Shown: positions 63,318 through 64,000 of the stretch, in pieces
Layout: every line of letters starts with the position of its first letter
Position numbering within the stretch: the stretch's first letter is position 1
NCBI GenBank assembly: GCA_029027265.1
Contig: CP093061.1
Coordinates: forward strand, 1,240,001 to 1,304,000
Direction of reading: 5' to 3'
Length of the DNA stretch: 64,000 nucleotides
From: Sulfurospirillum_A sp029027265
Lineage (GTDB): Bacteria > Campylobacterota > Campylobacteria > Campylobacterales > Sulfurospirillaceae
Notes under the pieces: model-generated
Seen by the model: only the letters and a program-made list of their open reading frames with translations
Told to the model about the DNA's origin: nothing
The model's database searches: none
Translations under genes and position numbers: made by a program

Positions 63318-64000
63318 ATGCCACTAACGTTACACAGAATTATTATGCACAGAATAAACAAAACACAACACATAGCAAATGCCAGTACAGTTTTTAGAGA
63401 AAGTCCTTTTAATGCAAGTGTAACTTTAAATAGACTTCTTGCATAACCCCTTGTAGCCTCAGAGAATTTAGAAGTAGTGAGATTGTGCAAAACCTTTTTT
63501 GAGTAATAGCCATAGCTATTGCGATAAAAAGTTTTGTGCAAGATTGCTACTTCTAAGTCCTCCCTGCGGGCAACTCATAGATAAGCCTGAGCTTCGTTAG
63601 TTCATCTCATCCGTAGCTACGGCTACGCAAGAGATAAACTGCCTCACTCAAACATATCTATGAGTTGCTGAGACTGCAAGGGGTTATGCAAGAAGTCTAA
63701 TGAGTTTACAGAATCATTATCTGCAACATATAACAAAAAAACGTCCAAAGAATATGCAAATTTTTCAGCAGGTGAAAATAGTCCAGTTTTTAAAACTATT
63801 TTAGATAGCTATTTAGAAAATCCCAATATTGCCACATTTAATACATTTAGTAGACAAGCAACTGCGCTATTGTCTGAAAAGATGAATGATAAACCTGCTT
63901 CTACTGGTGGTTTTATAGTAATTGCAGACTACACTACTTCACATAGATTTATTTTAGTTGCATTAGTTAATAGTAAAGAGGGATATACAGAAAGTGAATT
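63318..64000 (+). pseudogene. Nucleoid-associated protein YejK/NdpA family, interrupted by MITE and by window end
   Basis: The first segment (63318-63432) reads MPLTLHRIIMHRINKTQHIA and ends in the MITE. After 63698 it continues NEFTESLSATYNKKTSKEYA, FNTFSRQATALLSEKM, and TGGFIVIADYTTSHRFILVA, the NdpA/YejK pattern. Removing the element with one TA restores AAT AAT GAG in frame. Start ATG 63318 follows AAGGAA. The gene runs off the right edge. Confidence 0.8.
63433..63697. mobile_element. MITE with long terminal inverted repeats and TA target duplication
   Basis: A 265-bp element without coding capacity. The termini GACTTCTTGCATAACCCCTT and AAGGGGTTATGCAAGAAGTC are perfect inverted repeats of about 21 bp, flanked by TA at 63431-63432 and 63698-63699. 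Inside are further inverted repeats: TTTAGAAGTAG with CTACTTCTAA, and CAACTCATAGATA with TATCTATGAGTTG, so the transcript folds extensively. TA targets are typical of IS630/Tc1-mariner-type transposases, some IS5 groups and others. No autonomous parent is in the window. Confidence 0.85.

Noticed and set aside
63433..63697. Attachment site or intron inside the YejK-like gene
   Set aside because: Perfect terminal inverted repeats and a TA duplication fit a MITE; there is no tRNA, integrase or intron motif.

Overview
This AT-rich window (I estimate about one third G+C) looks like the chromosome of a member of the Campylobacterota, probably a free-living Sulfurimonas- or Arcobacter-like organism. 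The basis is the gene repertoire (RibBA with a degenerate RibA half, a DsbB/DsbA pair, a tandem hemerythrin, a superoxide reductase, an AcnD/PrpF-type methylcitrate cycle) and compact low-GC genes. I cannot fix the genus from sequence alone.

Layout. 1-5.3 kb is an insertion-sequence pile-up: an IS5-family copy cut by the window edge, an IS3-family element inside a toxin-antitoxin module, and an IS1182-family element that splits a WYL regulator. 6.2-11.3 kb holds panE, a HlyD-like protein, a small molybdopterin oxidoreductase and genes of unknown role. 11.4-14.9 kb is a dead defence-type locus: a cytosine-5 DNA methyltransferase with several +1 A frameshifts, followed by a GHKL ATPase gene split by an IS5-family copy and cut short by an IS256-family remnant. 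14.9-24.1 kb is the prpE-B-C-acnD-prpF propionate operon with a divergent regulator and a TGTACA-box control region. An ISAs1-family remnant (24.1-25.0 kb) precedes a chemoreceptor, an RNA helicase, a YyaL-type thioredoxin-domain protein, an acetyltransferase and a HAD phosphatase.

31.3-45.3 kb is a coherent sugar-catabolic locus. The leftward arm reads, in transcription order: sugar-binding protein, two permeases, ABC ATPase, SDR sugar dehydrogenase, SMP-30 lactonase, xylonate-type IlvD/Edd dehydratase, aldehyde dehydrogenase, and an aldehyde:ferredoxin oxidoreductase (AOR) family protein. The divergent arm is a LacI regulator, a DgoA-like aldolase and a DgoK-like kinase. Together they can take a hexose through lactone, aldonate, 2-keto-3-deoxyaldonate and its 6-phosphate to pyruvate plus glyceraldehyde 3-phosphate (De Ley-Doudoroff logic). 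The aldehyde dehydrogenase and AOR are additional.

45.5-49.0 kb is a second IS nest (ISAs1, IS3, IS256 and another transposase remnant). 49.1-64 kb is housekeeping: ppiB, hemerythrin, dsbB/dsbA, a nitroreductase with an HxlR regulator, thiL, an HdrB-like protein, superoxide reductase, a family-4 uracil-DNA glycosylase, ogt, ribBA, tRNA-fMet, tRNA-Gln, truD and rnpB. Then come a PLD-like protein and a YejK/NdpA-like gene interrupted by a 265-bp MITE with a TA target duplication.

Two window-wide signals stand out. The palindrome TACATGTA occurs about 30 times, in genes, intergenic regions, a terminator and the rnpB RNA, but is absent from the ABC/SDR/LacI/dgo part of the sugar locus and from the IS nests apart from one transposase fragment. 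Many genes also carry single-base frameshifts in or beside homopolymer runs, which may be assembly errors rather than biology.
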